A stretch of 29,350 bases of DNA from Armadillidium nasatum. Taxonomy: Eukaryota; Arthropoda; Malacostraca; Isopoda; Armadillidiidae. Below the pieces are notes generated by a model. That model worked only from the letters and a program-made list of their open reading frames with translations. It did no database searches and was not told where the DNA came from. Within the stretch, counting starts at the first letter, position 1, and each line of letters opens with the position of its first letter. The stretch spans positions 1 to 29,350 of the forward strand of contig SEYY01022599.1 of NCBI GenBank assembly GCA_009176605.1, in the 5' to 3' direction. Positions 1 through 18,804 of this stretch are shown one piece after another. The translations under genes and the position numbers were made by a program.

Positions 1-75
1 GAAGGCAAAGCTTTCCCATTCACTGAACGGGACAGCGTTGTGTAAACTACACATAAGAAGAAAGAAGTCTTAATA

Positions 76-502
76 ATGGAACGACATATTTTTAGAGGAT
101 CGAGAACACAGAGGGGTTATGGACTAGGGGGTTTCTTTACATCATTAATGCGACGTGCCATACCTTTATTTAAATCAGGAGGAAGATATTTAACAGGAAA
201 AGCTGGCTAGAACAGGGCTTCGTACATTCCAAGATGTCATGGCAGGGGCAGAGCCGCGTAATGCCTTAAAAAGACGTTTAGCTGAAACATCAGATGAAAT
301 GCTCGATGATATCAAACGTAAAATAAGACGCAAAATGACTGGTGAAGGCATTAGACGTAGGGGTATGCTTAAAAAAACAAAGAGACTTAACAAGAGTCAG
401 AGGGTTGTTAAAAAAAGAAAAAATAATAAGAAGAAAAGGAAAACAAGTAAACCAAAAAAGAAAGCGTGTAATAGAAAAATAAAAGATATATTTGAAATGT
501 AA
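76..502 (+). pseudogene. Basic virion core-like protein of the Polinton element (pX/pVII type)
   Basis: The region opens with a Gly/Arg-rich segment and ends in a very Lys/Arg-rich tail, with a helical, charged middle section. A short GYGLGGFF-type start and a strongly basic C-terminus are typical of the small DNA-binding or membrane-active virion proteins (pX, pVI or pVII analogues) encoded beside the capsid genes of adintoviruses and Polintons. It lies 80 bases upstream of the capsid gene on the same strand. Its role is inferred from composition and position only; the sequence is too biased for a safe homology call. It is treated as a fossil. Confidence 0.5.
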
Positions 503-582
503 TATATGGCAACTGTCAACCTTAATATAGAGCTACATTTGTAAAAAATGTTCATTAATAGTCGACACTTAACACAGCTAAC

Positions 583-1886
583 ATGCATTTCCTCCACCCC
601 TCTAGCATCGATTGCTGTAAATCGGAATTAGATCTATTTACAGTGCTCCCTACTCAGACCAGTATTCTTGAGTCTAATTTTATAAGTATTAACCCTGTGA
701 ATTCTGTTACAAATGCTGACGTCCCTGTGGAGTTTCACATCCCCGGCAATTCTGAACATTACCTGGATCCCAGTAATATTTTCCTATATTTAAAAGTGAA
801 ATTAGTAAACGAAGATGGATCAGATCTTTCGGATAATGATCACATTGTGTATCCCACCTCGAATTTTTTATACAGCTGTTTCAATCAACTTGAAGTTTTT
901 TTAAACGAAGTATCTCTAGGGTCCTCTGCTGCAAATTACCCTTATCGTACATTTATAGAAACTTTATTGAATTTCTCTGAAGATGCAAAGTACTCCCATC
1001 TCCAATCAACAGGGTTTTATAGCTTAAAAGATGAATCTAAAATAGTGGATGCTACCAGTAAAAGAACCTCTAAAGTACATGATTTTTATGGTAGACTGAA
1101 TAGCGATATTTTCTCACAGGACAGATTATTACTTCCAGCTGTTGACGTACGTGTAAGATTAAGCAGGTCTGCAGCGCCTTTTGCCTTAAATGTTCATAGT
1201 AAACCTACAGCTACAACTCAGGCCCCCACCCCAATTTTCCAAATACAAGATGCTTATCTTTACGTCAGAAAGGTAAAACTATCGGCACAGAGACATATGG
1301 AGATTGAAAAATCATTAATTACAAGTACTGCTAAATATCCTGTACGACGGGTAGAAACTAAAATATTTAATTTTGCAACTGGTTTAACGACTATAAACAT
1401 CAGTAATGTAGTCATGGGCCAGCTCCCTCAAAAGTTAATCGTAGGTATGGTCGAACATGCTGCCTTTGCCGGAAATTACAAAAAGAATCCCTATAAAATA
1501 ACACCTTTTGGGATTCGTGAACTCAGTTTACATGTAAATGGTCAACCATTTGGTAGACCTTATAAAACTCTCTATAACAACGGAGAAGGATTATGCGCTA
1601 GAGCATTCTATGATTTGATCGCCAACACTGTATCATGCTCGGATATAGGTACAGGTAATTAATAAGGCTGATTTCGCAACCAATACTAACTTATATGCAT
1701 TTTGATTTAACAGCAGACTTAACTGGAAATGCAGGTTCTCACCTTAATGTTGTAAAGCATGGAACAATGGGAATAACGCTTACATATGAAAAGCCTTTGT
1801 CAACTGCTATTTCAATTATTGTGTATATGGAACACCAGCACTTGATAGAAATTGACAGAGTACGTAACATTTTACTATCTTATTAA
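583..1886 (+). pseudogene. F54H12.2-like jelly-roll capsid protein of the Polinton element
   Basis: The main open frame (359 residues from 583) has the character of the invertebrate F54H12.2-like family, which I take to be the hexon-like capsid protein of Polintons: an N-terminal part with LPTQTSI, a mid-protein FHIPGNSEHYLDPSN stretch, and a later part with GIRELSLHVNGQPF. The downstream stretch up to 1886 carries a family-typical C-terminal piece with IEIDRVRN. The protein should form the icosahedral shell as a beta-rich jelly-roll oligomer. It sits between the basic protein and the protease, the order expected of a virion gene block. It looks nearly whole with about one break. Whether it is the major or a minor capsid protein cannot be settled by eye. 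Confidence 0.65.
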
Positions 1887-1891
1887 ACAAT

Positions 1892-2347
1892 ATGGATGAA
1901 GATGAAATACGTAGCTTATTGAAACATGAAAAACGATTTAAAGGGGTGTTCGCTATTGATGAAATATCTGATATAATTCTGGATAAAGATACTGGCATTA
2001 TTGTAAATACTTCAGAAAGGACGAAAGCTTATGGACACTGGCTGTTATTATTCCGTACGAAGTATGACGAATTTATTTATATTGACAGTTTAAATTTAAA
2101 CTTGTTTTTATATAATAATAATTATTTGAAAATATTTTTTAAAAATAATAATGTAAATAGTATAAAATCTTTATGCTACTCTATACAACCTGTATACTCT
2201 AAAACTTGCGGATTGTATGTCCTATATTTTTTATGTCATTTGTTAGCCCATATTGATTTGACTGTAATAATATCACATTTTGATTGTAAAAATTTATTTA
2301 GTAATGATGCACTAGTTTCTAATTATATAAAAAAGAAATTGAAATAA
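1892..2347 (+). CDS. Adenain-type cysteine protease (Ulp1-like fold) of the Polinton element
   Basis: The 151-residue frame carries the signature of adenovirus-type maturation proteases: a His-Trp pair in GHWLLLF (about residue 48), an acidic residue in YIDSL about 18 residues later, and a Gln followed by the nucleophile in the QPVYSKTCGLYVLYF block (about residue 100-115). In adenoviruses and Polintons this enzyme cleaves virion precursor proteins during capsid maturation. The frame starts six bases after the capsid region ends, and its length is close to that of other Polinton proteases. It is the best preserved part of the fossil. The frame ends 13 bases before the TA array at 2361. Confidence 0.8.
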   Translation: MDEDEIRSLLKHEKRFKGVFAIDEISDIILDKDTGIIVNTSERTKAYGHWLLLFRTKYDEFIYIDSLNLNLFLYNNNYLKIFFKNNNVNSIKSLCYSIQPVYSKTCGLYVLYFLCHLLAHIDLTVIISHFDCKNLFSNDALVSNYIKKKLK

Positions 2348-2359
2348 ATGTATGCCTAG

Positions 2360-2360
<1 letters not shown>

Positions 2361-2449
<89 letters not shown>
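2361..2449. repeat. TA dinucleotide array
   Basis: Uninterrupted (TA)n directly after the protease frame of the Polinton fossil; it marks the visible right limit of that element's genes. Confidence 0.97.
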
Positions 2450-2452
<3 letters not shown>

Positions 2453-2560
2453 TGTAAAATGAAAATGTAAACTTTCTTAAATAAAATATGTTTGTGATCT
2501 ATTTTCTTTTCCTAAACCTAATGTGTGTATGCGCTCGCGCGTATATGTATGTATGTGTGC

Positions 2561-2563
<3 letters not shown>

Positions 2564-2594
<31 letters not shown>

Positions 2595-2608
2595 ATTTAC
2601 ATGTCTAC

Positions 2609-2701
<93 letters not shown>

Positions 2702-2728
2702 TTATTTTTATTTATTTATTTATTTATT

Positions 2729-2799
<71 letters not shown>

Positions 2800-2872
2800 C
2801 CCTTATAAGAACTATACTTGTCCCTAAAGTCGCATACTCTAATATCGTTACCACTACTACTACTACTTTTTA

Positions 2873-2956
<84 letters not shown>

Positions 2957-2979
2957 TTATTTTTATTTATTTATTTATT

Positions 2980-3070
<91 letters not shown>

Positions 3071-3143
3071 CCCTTATAAGAACTATACTTGTCCCTAAAG
3101 TCGCCTACTCTAATATCGTTACCACTACTACTACTACTTTTTA

Positions 3144-3231
<88 letters not shown>

Positions 3232-3262
3232 TGTATGTGTATGTGTGTGTGTGTGTGTGTGT
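2564..3262. repeat. Compound TA/TG satellite with a two-copy 263/271-base unit
   Basis: After a short TG run (2564-2594), a unit made of a TA array, an AT-rich linker (TTAAATTATTTTTATT), a TG array and a 70-80 base unique segment (starting AACCCTTATAAG and ending in a CTA triplet run) occurs twice head to tail, at 2612-2874 and 2875-3145. A third TA array (3146-3229) and a short TG run (3242-3262) follow. The unique segments differ at very few positions, so the duplication is recent. The open frames across this region (poly Tyr-Ile, poly Cys-Val, poly His-Thr) are artefacts of the arrays. Confidence 0.9.
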
Positions 3263-3540
3263 ACAATTACAACCATCTATAGCTTGCCCATCTTAAAGGG
3301 CATAAATAACAAAGCAATTACTCTAAAAATTAACAGTTTGAAATAGCCCTTATTTACAGGTTCAAAAAGGAATAATTTATTTTCACTAATTTTAGGCCTA
3401 TATGCTTTTTTACATAACCTTATTTTTTCGGATTTATTACTTTAAAATAGCCCTTAAACATAGGTAAAATAAGATCGTTTATAGCGCTCTAATATAAAAA
3501 GCTTGCCTCTCTTTCTCTCTCTCCATTTTTTGCTATTTTC
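3263..3540. other. Unassigned AT-rich spacer
   Basis: No coding frame, RNA gene or repeat is recognised. The phrase TAGCCCTTA(A/T)... occurs twice (near 3345 and 3448), a weak hint of an old short duplication. Confidence 0.5.

Positions 3541-4618
<1,078 letters not shown>

Positions 4619-4677
<59 letters not shown>
4619..4677. repeat. AAT trinucleotide array
   Basis: Uninterrupted (AAT)n between two GC-rich blocks. Confidence 0.95.
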
Positions 4678-4812
4678 CCCTAGCGGGGTGGGGGCCGCGT
4701 GTATTAACACGAATTCAATAATTATTATTACATAATAATTTTATTAATTAATTAATTAATAACTATTACTTTTTTCGGGACACCATGGAAGTCTTATATC
4801 ATCTTAAAAATA

Positions 4813-4994
4813 CCCTGGGGCTACGCCCCAGGGCAATACAACATCCTGGGACTACGTCCCAGGATAATAAAATATCCTCTGGGGCACTTAAACCCATCCT
4901 GGGACCTTAAAAGCACCATAAAATACCCTGGGGCTTCGCCCCAGGGCTAAAAGTACCCTGGGGCTACGCCCCAGGGAGTCCCAGTCCCTGGGAC
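4813..4994. other. Cluster of five perfect GC-rich hairpins
   Basis: Four hairpins share one design: stem CCCTGGGGC with its complement and a three-base loop at 4813-4833 (loop TAC), 4926-4946 (TTC) and 4956-4976 (TAC), plus a variant at 4843-4865 with a ten-base stem ending GGGAC/GTCCC (loop TAC). A fifth hairpin of opposite polarity is at 4978-4994 (arms GTCCCAG and CTGGGAC). Unpaired half-motifs occur near 4875-4886 and 4896-4906. The variant stem keeps pairing through matched changes on both arms, so the folded structure, not only the sequence, seems to be copied or maintained. It lies about 65 bases upstream of the hAT transposase frame; whether it belongs to that element is not known. 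Confidence 0.85.
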
Positions 4995-5057
4995 CCTATC
5001 CATGTTCGGACTTTCGACGCCCTACTACTTATATATATATTCATTTATATATTATAG

Positions 5058-6413
5058 ATGAATTCTGTTAAATATTTACAAGACATAAAATTTTCTCAGT
5101 TAACAATCAATGAGAAAATAAATATTAAAGAAAAAGGGAGGCCTACTCCAATTTTATCTATTGAACAGAGTAGTTCTAAGCAAAATAATAATAATAATAA
5201 TAAACAAAAAACATTCACACGTCATTTTCACAGTAGTGTGTATGAAAAATGTAATTGGATTTGCGGCTGTGATGAGAAAAATGCATTGTTCTGTTTCCCG
5301 TGCATAATGTTTGGCGGTGATCCAGTATGGACTAGAAGTGGTATTATTGACTTGAAGCATTTGCAAGACAAAATTAGGAAATATCAGAATTCGATCAAAC
5401 ATAAAAATAACATGATTGATTTACATATGATGGGCAAAATGAATATTGCCACTCAATTGGATAATGCATATAAACTCTCAATTGCACAGCAAAATAAAGA
5501 AATTAGAAAAAATAGGGATGCTTTATCAAAAATTATCAACTGTATAAAATTTTGTGGAAAATATGAACTCCCCCTTAGAGGTCATGATGAAACTCAGGCT
5601 TCTGAAAATTCAGGAGTATTTAGAGGTTTAGTAGATTTTACTTGTGAACTGGACTCCAGTTTTAAGGCTCACTTGAATAGCTCAATTACTTTTAAAAGAA
5701 CTTCTAAATCTATACAAAACGAGCTTTTAGAATCTATGCTAGTAATATGCAAAAATAAGATCAAAGAAGAAGTAAAGCAAGCTGAGTATTTGGCAGTTAT
5801 GTGTGATGAGACAACTGATATTCACGATAGAACTCAAATGGTAATTGTTTTAAGATATGAACACCAAGGGAAACCTGTGGAGAGATTTTGGGGATTTTTT
5901 AATCCTGTTAATCAAACAGCAGAGGCATTATCAAGTATACTACTTCGAGAACTTCAAATTATGATTGGAGAAAGTCCTCACAAGCTTATTGCTCGAACCT
6001 ATGATGGTGCAGCCGCTCTCAGTGGAGTAAACAAAGGGCGTGCAAAGCAGAATAAAGGAAGCATATAGTAATGCTCACTTTGTTCATTGTTATGCGCATC
6101 AATTAAACTTATTATTGGAACAAGCGACGTCACAAAATACTAATGTTCGAGTATTTTTCAACAGCTTGTCTGGAATACCAAATTTTTTCTCAAGGTCCCC
6201 TCAAAGAATGAGTGCTTTGGAAAATGTTGCTGGTCGCAGAGTTCCGAGACCATCTTCTACACGTTGGAATTTCAAGAGTAGAACTGTTAACGCTGTTAAG
6301 GAGATGAAAGACCAAATAATTGAATGTTGCAGCATATTAGAAGCATCTAAATCAAGAGAAACTGGATTTGCAGCAGCAGGCATTAAGAGACTTCTGAATG
6401 ATTTCGAATTCGA
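5058..6413 (+). pseudogene. hAT transposase, ZMYM1-like, frameshifted and cut short
   Basis: This is a hAT-superfamily DNA transposase of the kind often annotated as zinc finger MYM-type protein 1-like. A TTF-type zinc-binding region is seen at residues about 57-115 (C65, C69, C71, C79, C82, then H101 and H115). The RNase H-like core begins with the RGHDE block (about 174-178), then the DETTD motif (250-254, first catalytic Asp) and YDGAAALSG (315-323, second Asp). A single-base frame change near 6038-6040 separates this from the continuing part (QSRIKEAYSNAHFVHCYAHQ, to 6413), which is the expected next block. The frame then runs into a 360-base AT array, and the C-terminal third with the catalytic Glu and the hAT dimerisation region is absent. 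It is a dead copy. Terminal inverted repeats were not found. Confidence 0.85.
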
Positions 6414-7560
<1,147 letters not shown>

Positions 7561-7619
7561 AATTGAAAGGGTATAGTAAGAATGAGGTGAAAATAAAAAT
7601 TACCTTATTCCAGAAATTT

Positions 7620-8510
7620 GAAGTCTTATAACGAACAAACAAAAACACTTACATTTTGTTAAATGTCGAAACTCGTTGCTGAATATTTGAAACGTGCTAT
7701 TTTAAAACCAACAGCTTGTTTAGGTGCAACATCGATATAAAAAAACAAACCATTTTATAAAACCTTGTGAAGGATAATTTTAATATAATTTCTCCAAAAT
7801 AAAAGAAAACTTAAAATAAATAAAGTATATACACTAGATCAAATCAAAGTTTATCTAATAATAAGTTACGGCATTCTAATAAAATTCCCTGTCTATCAGT
7901 GAGGAAGCTCTATTTCGTGAAGTCTCAGAACTTTTTATAGTTTCGTTCTTAAGTCAAATGAAAATTTTGTTGCCATGTAGGGAGTTGTCAGAACTTCCAG
8001 AAAATTCTGTTTTTCATTAATTTGTAAATTTAAAACGGCATATTTTGATATATCGTAGCGATCTTTGTTTGCTAGAAAGATGTTTAAATATTTTTAAGTT
8101 TTTATGTCAATTTTATAAAATTTTTGATGCAAACAAATTTAAATTTAAAATTGACTTACTTAAAAAAAAAAAAGAAGAAACCCCCCCCCCCAAAAAAAAA
8201 CGAAGTATATCCATCATCCATCATAGTTTATCATAAATTTAGAAATTTATAATAAGAACAAGGGAAAAAGGGCGAACTTGTACTGAACAAACAAAATCAC
8301 TTGCATTTTATATAAACGTCTGAATGCGTCAAATGATTTGAAAAATGTGATAATTCTTTAACCGGCAACTTGTTTAGGTACCAGATAGAGTGCTATATCG
8401 AAACAAAAAAAACAAACCAACTTTACAAACCCCTATGAAGGAGAACTTCTCCAATATAAAGGAAAACTTAAAATATATAAAGTATATACACTAGATAAAT
8501 AGTGAAATCA
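7620..8510. repeat. Old diverged duplication of about 230 bases
   Basis: The stretch at about 7630-7860 and the stretch at about 8275-8510 align in the same order: a start with GAACAAACAAAA, then CACTT(A/G)CATTTT, a shared CTTGTTTAGGT, an ATATCGA-like piece, and an end with TAAAGTATATACACTAGAT. The spacing between copies is about 650 bases. Many substitutions and small gaps separate them, so the duplication is old. A poly-A/poly-C tract lies between them near 8163-8200. Confidence 0.7.
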
Positions 8511-9124
8511 TACAAACAGTTTTTATATTTTCCGTACATTAGCAATCGAAGGCATTAGTAAATTACAATCGCCAGCCAGGAGCAAAAATTGTTACATGTA
8601 AATAAAACAGGTGAAAATTTCTATGCAACTGAAATAATAGATAAGTAGTGAAAGTATATATGTATAGTTTTTATATCAAACAATGCTTAAGCATAATAGC
8701 TTAAGTTAAAAAGTTAATAGTTGGAAAAGAAATTAAAAAGTGGGTACAATAATAATCTGAAACTAATAATATTTACGATAATAGGGAAATTTTTCTTTCA
8801 AAATTAATAATTGCCGTTTTATGAATTCGATTGTTAAATAAAAATTTTTAACGATTGACATAGTTGTTAGTACATTTTTTAGAGAAGTTATAGTCAAAAT
8901 GTACCGTCATATTTTGGTTGCTAGGCAACTGTCATTTATTCAGCCATTTGTAAATCCGCTACCGATTGAAATTCTATGATGCCTTCTGTTTTTCGGTCAG
9001 TGAATAATAATTATTGTGATAGTTTATAAAGTTGTTAAATTCGATTTTACTTAATTAACTAATTATTGGAACTTATACAGACATATTATATTGCTATATC
9101 TTTGAAGATAATTTAATTTAAATA
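8511..9124 (+). promoter_or_regulatory. 5' flank and probable 5' UTR of the PAFAH1B-like gene
   Basis: About 600 bases of non-repetitive AT-rich DNA upstream of the start codon at 9125, without simple arrays or recognised transposon sequence. The promoter and untranslated leader should lie here, but no clear TATA or initiator element can be singled out in such AT-rich DNA. The assignment depends on the exon call that follows. Confidence 0.35.
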
Positions 9125-9187
9125 ATGAGTGCGGCAACTCCAACTCCTGTGGAGGATATTCAAGGAGATGGGCGTTGGTTAAGTATT
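9125..9187 (+). CDS. First coding exon of a PAF acetylhydrolase 1B alpha-subunit gene (PAFAH1B2/3-like)
   Basis: ATG at 9125 opens 21 codons that include TPTPVEDIQGDGRWLS, then stop exactly at a consensus donor GTAAGT (9188-9193). The peptide matches the conserved start of the catalytic alpha subunits of platelet-activating factor acetylhydrolase 1B, where a short variable leader is followed by (E/Q)D(I/V)QGD(G/D)RWMS and then the HNRF block. In vertebrates these subunits are SGNH-fold esterases that remove the acetyl group from PAF in the cytosol and bind LIS1 (PAFAH1B1). The catalytic boxes would be on later exons, none of which is seen; the following 20 kb is transposon-rich. The frame is phase 0 at the donor. 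It is too short to be found as a long ORF. I am fairly sure of the family, but not which paralogue. Confidence 0.75.

Positions 9188-12231
<3,044 letters not shown>

Positions 12232-12310
<79 letters not shown>
12232..12310. repeat. TA array, right flank of the MITE
   Basis: (TA)n beginning directly after the right terminal repeat of the MITE. Confidence 0.97.

Positions 12311-13473
<1,163 letters not shown>

Positions 13474-13557
<84 letters not shown>
13474..13557. repeat. TA array
   Basis: Uninterrupted (TA)n. Confidence 0.97.
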
Positions 13558-13558
<1 letters not shown>

Positions 13559-14000
13559 TTTTGATAATAATTTAATAACCTCTGATTAAGATCGTAAATA
13601 TATGTACCTTAAAAGGTATTCAAATATTTATTATTCATGAACTTTTGTATAAATATATAATTCAGTCTAATGCCACCTCTTAAAGTAGGGGAACTCATAT
13701 TTGGCATTATATTGAGTCCTGGTATACTCCATGAATCTTTCTTTGATGGATGGGAAATAAGAGGAGTTAGCTGATGAGGGATCTGCAGGAACAAGAAAGT
13801 TAAGTACAAAGTTACCAAACTCTTCACAATGCTCTTCAATAATTTTTTACCACACAATTTTGTTGTATATACAATCAATATATTGCCCAATATTTGCATA
13901 TTCTGATTTATACAAATATGGTCATGTGCACTTCCTTTCACTCTCTTTATTCTTTTCTTTTCTTGAGTGCCATTTAAAATTATAGACTATTAGTTTTGTA
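13558..14000. other. Unassigned; possible 3' part of the decayed minus-strand gene
   Basis: A 110-codon minus-strand frame (13609-13941) lies downstream of the decayed gene fragments that follow. I recognise no domain in it; it may be the worn tail of that gene. Confidence 0.35.
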
Positions 14001-14029
14001 GTTATTGGAACAAACCTATGATAAACTTT

Positions 14030-14620
14030 GTGTTCAAGAAATAGTTCAACTCACTAAATCTTTTCTTTAACTTTTCATCAGCTTCTACCAGTTCAGTTCT
14101 CAATGATGAAGAAGTATGTGATGGACTTAAGTTTTGTTCACAGAAGTGAAACATGTCCTTCTGTCAAGATATGGATTGTAGTTGTTCTCTGCAAACTTGC
14201 TCTAGCAGTTGCTCTTATGACTCCCATGAATACTGTCACAGGCTGTCTTATCATGGTAAGGAGCAAGGAAGTTTTTTTCGCATTTCAAACCCAAATATGA
14301 TGACAGAGATTGATAAAGTTATACCTGTTTTTATATTGGCCTGCACAACCATCAGTGATATAATGTACTTTTTTCAAGCAAAGGAGCTTAAATATATAAA
14401 TGTATGAACTTTTATTGTGTTATGCAGAATGGCTTTTGACAGAAAACAGTGATGATAATCTTGGAGAGTTGACCTTAAGTATACAATAAATGGGTGGACC
14501 ATACACTGAGAATTCTCCCAGTGGAAGCCTTGAGCAGCATTTTGTACTATGTAAGAATAATTTTCTGAAAAGTATCTAACTATTATTTCCTCAATCTCTG
14601 GTTTCAGATTTTCTTTCAAC
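14030..14620 (-). pseudogene. Decayed multi-copy invertebrate gene, probable transposase, core fragment
   Basis: Minus-strand frames carry a run of conserved blocks in the right order: ENYSYIVQNAAQGFHWENSQ with VHPFIVYL and HNTIKVHTFI (14619-14430), then ITDGCAGQYKNRYNFINLCH (about 14370-14300), then a YHDKTACDSIHGSHK block (about 14250-14205). These match a widespread family of uncharacterised invertebrate proteins with the pattern ENYSF.VQ...HWNN.QAT.HPF..Y and FSDG..GQYKN..NF. Its multicopy nature and acidic residues suggest a DNA-transposon transposase, which is my inference. The blocks lie in different frames with stops between them, so the copy is dead. The probable N-terminal part lies at 17646-17960 on the same strand, separated by TIR element copy B. 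Confidence 0.6.
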
Positions 14621-14671
14621 TCCTTGAGATACTGGGATTGCTTTTTTGCCCATTAACTTGAACTTTAATTT

Positions 14672-14835
14672 TTCATCAGCTTCTACCAGTTCTTAATGAT
14701 GAAGTATGTGATGGACTTAAGTTTTGTTCACAGAAGTGAAACATGTCTTCTGCTGTCAAGATATGGTTTGTAATTGTTCTCTGCAAACTTGCTCTAGTAG
14801 TTGCTCTTATGATTGGGATTGCTTTATTGCAAGAA
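14672..14835 (-). repeat. Partial tandem copy of 14065-14225
   Basis: About 160 bases (from CATCAGCTTCTACCAGTT to AGTTGCTCTTATGA) repeat the 3' portion of the decayed gene, with several substitutions and small gaps. The copy lies upstream of the core fragment in minus-strand order, so the gene carries an internal duplication or two gene copies recombined. Confidence 0.75.
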
Positions 14836-17371
<2,536 letters not shown>

Positions 17372-17393
17372 TATATATATATATATTATATAT

Positions 17394-17470
<77 letters not shown>
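17372..17470. repeat. TA array, right flank of TIR element copy B
   Basis: (TA)n with a few slips near its left end. Confidence 0.97.
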
Positions 17471-17471
<1 letters not shown>

Positions 17472-17528
17472 TAAGCCTACTTGTAATTATTTTTAAAGTG
17501 ACATCAATGTTTTAAAAACATGTTATAT

Positions 17529-17585
17529 ACAGTGGAACCTTATTAGTTGAATGGCCATTAACTTGAACTTCTTGTAATTCAAACA
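17529..17585 (+). repeat. Pogo/Tigger-like terminal sequence
   Basis: CAGTGGAACCTTATTAGTTG followed by a GGCCATTAACTTGAAC-type stretch resembles the terminal repeats of pogo/Tigger DNA transposons (CAGTNGAACCTC...TAATTCGAA...GG). No opposite end is found, so this is at most a fragment. A 16-base piece of it (CCATTAACTTGAACTT) recurs near 14650-14665. Confidence 0.35.
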
Positions 17586-17645
17586 GAAATACAAACTGGG
17601 TAGACAATGGTTTAAAATTTATTTAAAAATGGTAAAGTGAAATGT

Positions 17646-17960
17646 TTAACTTTTATTATGTATACATATATTTTTCATTATGCTTAACCCTGTTATTTTT
17701 ATAATAAATGTATTTAATACTATTTCACCTTGTGAGTTCCAAACTTTGAGACAATCTTTCTTGCCAGAAGACTTACAACTTATTTCATATGATTTGTAAA
17801 ATGCATGTGCAGCCGTTTTCTCTTCATTTGAAATTGATTTACCTTTGCACATTGTAGGAACCTCTTGTAAAATTCCATGTTCTTTCTTGAGCTTATGACT
17901 GTTTTTTACCATATGAATGGTTGTATTAAAGAATTGTGCAGTTTCTCTTAGTGTGTATGG
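17646..17960 (-). pseudogene. Probable N-terminal fragment of the decayed minus-strand gene
   Basis: An 88-codon minus-strand frame (17912-17646), extended upstream by RETAQFFNTTI in the same reading, has the character of the N-terminal region of the same invertebrate family: a helix-turn-helix-like start (ETAQFFNTTIHMVKNSHKLK), then KEHGIL, then SGKKDCLKVWNSQGEIV, which resembles the family's PGKKD.VSV...G motif. Strand and order agree with the core fragment at 14030-14620. The piece between them is missing or replaced by copy B and its flanks. I consider one original gene more likely than two independent fragments. Confidence 0.5.
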
Positions 17961-18129
17961 CTATACAGTATTTGCATTTTTAGTTGGTTTTAACCACAAA
18001 AAAAACATGAAGGTTTAAACCAAAAAACCTTGATCAATTGTTTCCATTTGCTTCAAATTTATCTTTCAAATAACAATGTTGAAACTTGCATATTTAGATT
18101 GCTTGTTTTTTTTTTTTCTGATTTAAATA

Positions 18130-18136
<7 letters not shown>
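17961..18136. other. Unassigned spacer left of the LTR element
   Basis: AT-rich with one T-run near 18108; no recognisable feature. Confidence 0.5.

Positions 18137-18170
<34 letters not shown>
18137..18170. repeat. TA array at the left border of the LTR retrotransposon
   Basis: (AT)n that ends exactly at the first base of the left LTR. A matching array starts at the outer end of the right LTR. Confidence 0.95.
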
Positions 18171-18173
<3 letters not shown>

Positions 18174-18764
18174 AATGGGGGCTCATTACAAGAAAAATGG
18201 AGAAACAACGTTCAATCTTACCAAGATGAATAACTCCACCTTCCTTCAGGAATTTCGTATTAACGTGCGGATACAGAGTACGAAAGGTCCTGTGAATGTC
18301 TATCCCCGTCTGTTTCAACTTCCCAAGAGGGGCGAGTTCAGCTGCTGAGTAATAATATAAACAACTTAATTAAATAATGATAAATTCTCCAAAATATGAT
18401 AACTTTTTAAATAAAATACTCACTCAAGACTGATGATTTAGGTATTTAGACCAGACAATTATTAATTCTTCAAAAAGGGAACAACAAATAAACCTTTTTC
18501 TTATGTATTAATATATTAAATATAGCACATTACAATAATAAATAACTCTATTTTTTAAATATATATTTACAAGCCTATCTAACTAGGGAAGCTTCCTCTA
18601 ATAATGATAAATTATTTAAATAATAAAATACCTAACACAAAAATGAATAAACATAAAATTAACTTTTAATTCTTAGAAAATTATAGAACACTTTTAACAT
18701 ATAACTGTACAAAATAATACAAAAACCTAGCCAATAAATAAGTAATCAAAATCAATGTTAGACA

Positions 18765-18804
<40 letters not shown>

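Larger units (their letters stand above)
1..2347 (+). mobile_element. Polinton/adintovirus-like element, fossil segment
   Basis: Three adjacent + strand parts match the virion gene block of Polintons (Mavericks) and adintoviruses: a small Gly/Arg/Lys-rich basic protein (about 76-502), a capsid-like protein (583-1886), and an adenain-type cysteine protease (1892-2347). The first about 45 bases look like the tail of another open frame that enters from the left, so the element continues outside the window. On the right it stops against a TA array beginning at 2361. No polymerase B, retroviral-type integrase, packaging ATPase or terminal repeats are inside the window. It looks partly broken, with about two breaks, while long frames survive, so it is probably not very old. 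Family placement rests on gene order plus the protease signature. Confidence 0.75.

Noticed and set aside
2488-3346. Long reading frames rich in Tyr-Ile, Cys-Val or His-Thr
   Set aside because: They are translations of TA and TG arrays. The same frames appear at every array on both strands and have no start context or other sequence.
4813-4994. CRISPR array or rho-independent terminators
   Set aside because: Spacing and intervening sequence are irregular, the DNA is eukaryotic, and no T-runs follow the stems; the units are hairpins, not direct repeats with spacers.
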